Of a stretch of DNA of 8,136 bases, positions 6,662-8,136 are shown in pieces (the stretch's first letter is position 1; each line of letters opens with the position of its first letter). Source of the DNA: Litoreibacter sp. (GTDB lineage Bacteria; Pseudomonadota; Alphaproteobacteria; Rhodobacterales; Rhodobacteraceae); the NCBI GenBank assembly GCA_013042765.1, contig JABDPP010000159.1, positions 1 to 8,136 of the forward strand, given 5' to 3'. Below the pieces are notes generated by a model. The model was given only the letters and a program-made list of their open reading frames with translations. It was not told the DNA's origin and made no database searches. The translations under genes were made by a program, and so were the position numbers.

Positions 6662-7660
6662 ATGAGCCGCCAAACCGCTGAGACATATACACTGGTCGCT
6701 GATATCGGCGGGACGAATACGCGTGTGGCCCTGGCGCGCGGCGCCACGCTGCTCACCGAGACCGTCTCACGGTACCGCAATGCGGAGGCGCCGGGGCTCG
6801 AGACTATATTGCGGTCCTTTCTCGACACCCAGGGCGACGTGATCTGCATAGGCGCCTGCATCGCGTTGGCCGGACCGGTCAAGGCGGGCCGCGGCACGAT
6901 GACAAATCTGGACTGGGAGATTGACGAGGCCGCACTGACCCGGGCCACACAGGCTGAAAACGTGTCGATACTCAATGACCTGCAGGCCCAAGGATTCGCA
7001 ATCGGCAACCTTGCGGAAGGCTCGGTCACAACTTTGGCTCCCGGAACGGGCGACGCCGCCTCCGACACCAAACTTGTGCTCGGGGTCGGCACCGGCTTCA
7101 ACATTGCACCGGTTTACGAGACACCGCATGGGCGCATCGTACCCCCATCTGAGGCCGGCCACGCCAACCTGCCGGTCCGCGACGAAGATGAGTTGCGCCT
7201 GATCCGGCATTTTGAGACAGCGCACGGATTCCCAGCGGTCGAAGACATGCTCTCGGGTCGCGGGCTGGAACGTGTCTATCACTGGCTCAGCGAGGAAGCA
7301 GGGTCTCCCGCCGAGAAATCCGCTGCCGATATTATGCAGGCATTCGAGAGCAACACAGATCCCATTGCGCGGGACGCGGCAGAGATGTTCGTGCGCATGT
7401 TGGGCACCGTGGCCGGAAACCTATCTCTGATCACCCTGCCCTTCGGCGGCATCTATTTTGCCGGCGGTGTCGCCCGGGCCTTTGCCGCTCATTTCCGCGC
7501 GCTTGGCTTCATCGAGGCTTTTCGCGACAAAGGCCGCTTCGCAGGTTTCATGCAGAACTTCCCGATCCATGTGATCGAGGATGACTACGCCGCCTTAACT
7601 GGGTGCGCGAGCTACTTGGATTCTGTTTCCAGAAACGCCGTAGCGACGTCCTCACCGTAG
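6662..7660 (+). CDS. glk: glucokinase
   Basis: Phosphorylates glucose to glucose 6-phosphate with ATP in the cytoplasm, feeding the Entner-Doudoroff route encoded next door. The 332-residue product matches the E. coli Glk family. It shows VADIGGTNTRVAL (12-24, phosphate loop), SILNDLQAQGFAI with catalytic Asp106, LGVGTGFNIAPV, PPSEAGHANLPV with glucose-contacting Glu164 and His167, EDMLSGRGLERVYHW, and the C-terminal GGIYFAGGVA. ATG at 6662 puts the phosphate loop at the usual distance from the N-terminus; an in-frame GTG at 6629 would add 11 basic residues and is less likely, though both have weak ribosome binding sites. The last 15 or so codons extend past the expected family end and overlap the convergent monooxygenase gene. 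It is divergent from edd and probably shares the operator at 6539-6552. Confidence 0.95.
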   Translation: MSRQTAETYTLVADIGGTNTRVALARGATLLTETVSRYRNAEAPGLETILRSFLDTQGDVICIGACIALAGPVKAGRGTMTNLDWEIDEAALTRATQAENVSILNDLQAQGFAIGNLAEGSVTTLAPGTGDAASDTKLVLGVGTGFNIAPVYETPHGRIVPPSEAGHANLPVRDEDELRLIRHFETAHGFPAVEDMLSGRGLERVYHWLSEEAGSPAEKSAADIMQAFESNTDPIARDAAEMFVRMLGTVAGNLSLITLPFGGIYFAGGVARAFAAHFRALGFIEAFRDKGRFAGFMQNFPIHVIEDDYAALTGCASYLDSVSRNAVATSSP

Positions 7661-8136
7661 ATCCAGTCCTGCCGCGCGTGGATCAGGTTGGTGGAAAGAT
7701 GGGCAGCGAGCCAGATCGGACCGTAGGCCAAAAGCTGTCTGGTCGTACTGCGATGGTGGAACATTCTCAGATTGGCGGCAGAGCGCTCCTGCACGGCCGT
7801 CACCCGTGGTTTTCTGGTTTTCTCATAGTCGGTGAGCGCTGAGGAGAGATCCGACTGCGTCGCGAGGCAGGTGGCCAGCACGACCGCATCCTCCAGCGCC
7901 TGAACTGCGCCCTGCGCCATGGAAGGCAGCATCGGATGCGCCGCGTCGCCCAGCACGGTAACCGGACCATCCACCCACGTGACCAGTGGTGGACGGTCAT
8001 GCAAAGCCCACCGGTGAGGCTGATCCGCCGCCTCGATGATCGCGGAGAGCACCGGATCCCAACCGCCAAAATCTCGCAGCGCGTCCGCCTTGTCACCCGG
8101 GATTTTCCAACCCTCCTGCGTCCAGTCGTCCTGCTC
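7612..8136 (-). CDS. FAD-dependent aromatic-ring monooxygenase, C-terminal part (cut by the window edge)
   Basis: The last 174 codons of a flavoprotein hydroxylase of the salicylate 1-monooxygenase / p-hydroxybenzoate hydroxylase type. The key motif is VTVLGDAAHPMLPSMAQGAVQALEDA, in which the GD motif contacts the FAD ribityl chain and the following Gly-rich turn and helix close the FAD site. After this come LTDYEKTRKPRVTAVQERS and a C-terminal helix, all usual for this family. The N-terminal GXGXXG FAD fold and most of the substrate domain lie beyond position 8136. Such enzymes add one oxygen atom to an aromatic acid using NAD(P)H; the substrate cannot be told from this part. The stop lies inside glk, giving a 49-bp tail-to-tail overlap. 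No functional tie to the neighbouring sugar genes is apparent. Confidence 0.88.
   Translation of the reverse strand, partial: EQDDWTQEGWKIPGDKADALRDFGGWDPVLSAIIEAADQPHRWALHDRPPLVTWVDGPVTVLGDAAHPMLPSMAQGAVQALEDAVVLATCLATQSDLSSALTDYEKTRKPRVTAVQERSAANLRMFHHRSTTRQLLAYGPIWLAAHLSTNLIHARQDWIYGEDVATAFLETESK

Overview
The window looks like a chromosomal segment of an alphaproteobacterium, most likely from the Rhodobacterales/Roseobacter group. The evidence is a GC-rich sequence with G/C-ending codons, an Entner-Doudoroff gene set, and an MttB-superfamily protein of the non-pyrrolysine type common in that group. This placement is inferred from gene content, not from a phylogeny. There are no rRNA or tRNA genes, no CRISPR array and no insertion sequence.

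Layout. (1) 1-693, minus: the N-terminal 231 codons of cysteinyl-tRNA synthetase (cysS), which runs off the left edge. (2) 694-939: the cysS leader. It holds a 13-codon ORF on the minus strand (775-816) encoding MTEICHCDCCITN, with four Cys codons. It is followed by overlapping complementary segments and an 8-nt stretch complementary to the cysS ribosome binding site. This looks like a cysteine-responsive attenuator and is the most interesting item in the window. (3) 940-2112, plus: a class I PLP-dependent aminotransferase resembling the arginine:pyruvate transaminase AruH. (4) 2113-2400: a 287-bp gap with short direct repeats and a possible 30-codon ORF behind a strong Shine-Dalgarno sequence. 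(5) 2401-3975, plus: a non-pyrrolysine MttB-family (trimethylamine methyltransferase-like) protein. (6) 3998-4642 and 4697-6502, minus: eda and edd, an edd-eda operon. (7) 6503-6661: a divergent control region with a perfect 14-bp LacI/GalR-type palindrome and an adjacent long inverted repeat. (8) 6662-7660, plus: glucokinase (glk). (9) 7612-8136, minus: the C-terminal part of an FAD-dependent aromatic-ring monooxygenase. Its 3' end overlaps glk tail to tail by 49 bp, and it runs off the right edge.

How the genes work together. Glk makes glucose 6-phosphate. Glucose-6-phosphate dehydrogenase and lactonase, which are not in this window, would give 6-phosphogluconate. Edd dehydrates that to KDPG, and Eda splits KDPG into pyruvate and glyceraldehyde 3-phosphate. 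The divergent glk and edd-eda units share one intergenic region with a single strong palindrome, so joint control by a sugar-responsive LacI-family repressor is likely. The aminotransferase and the MttB homologue are co-oriented and may belong to one catabolic function for a methylated nitrogen compound, but no corrinoid protein or other partner is present and the substrate cannot be read from the sequence. The cysS leader suggests that this tRNA synthetase is regulated by the supply of charged tRNA-Cys.
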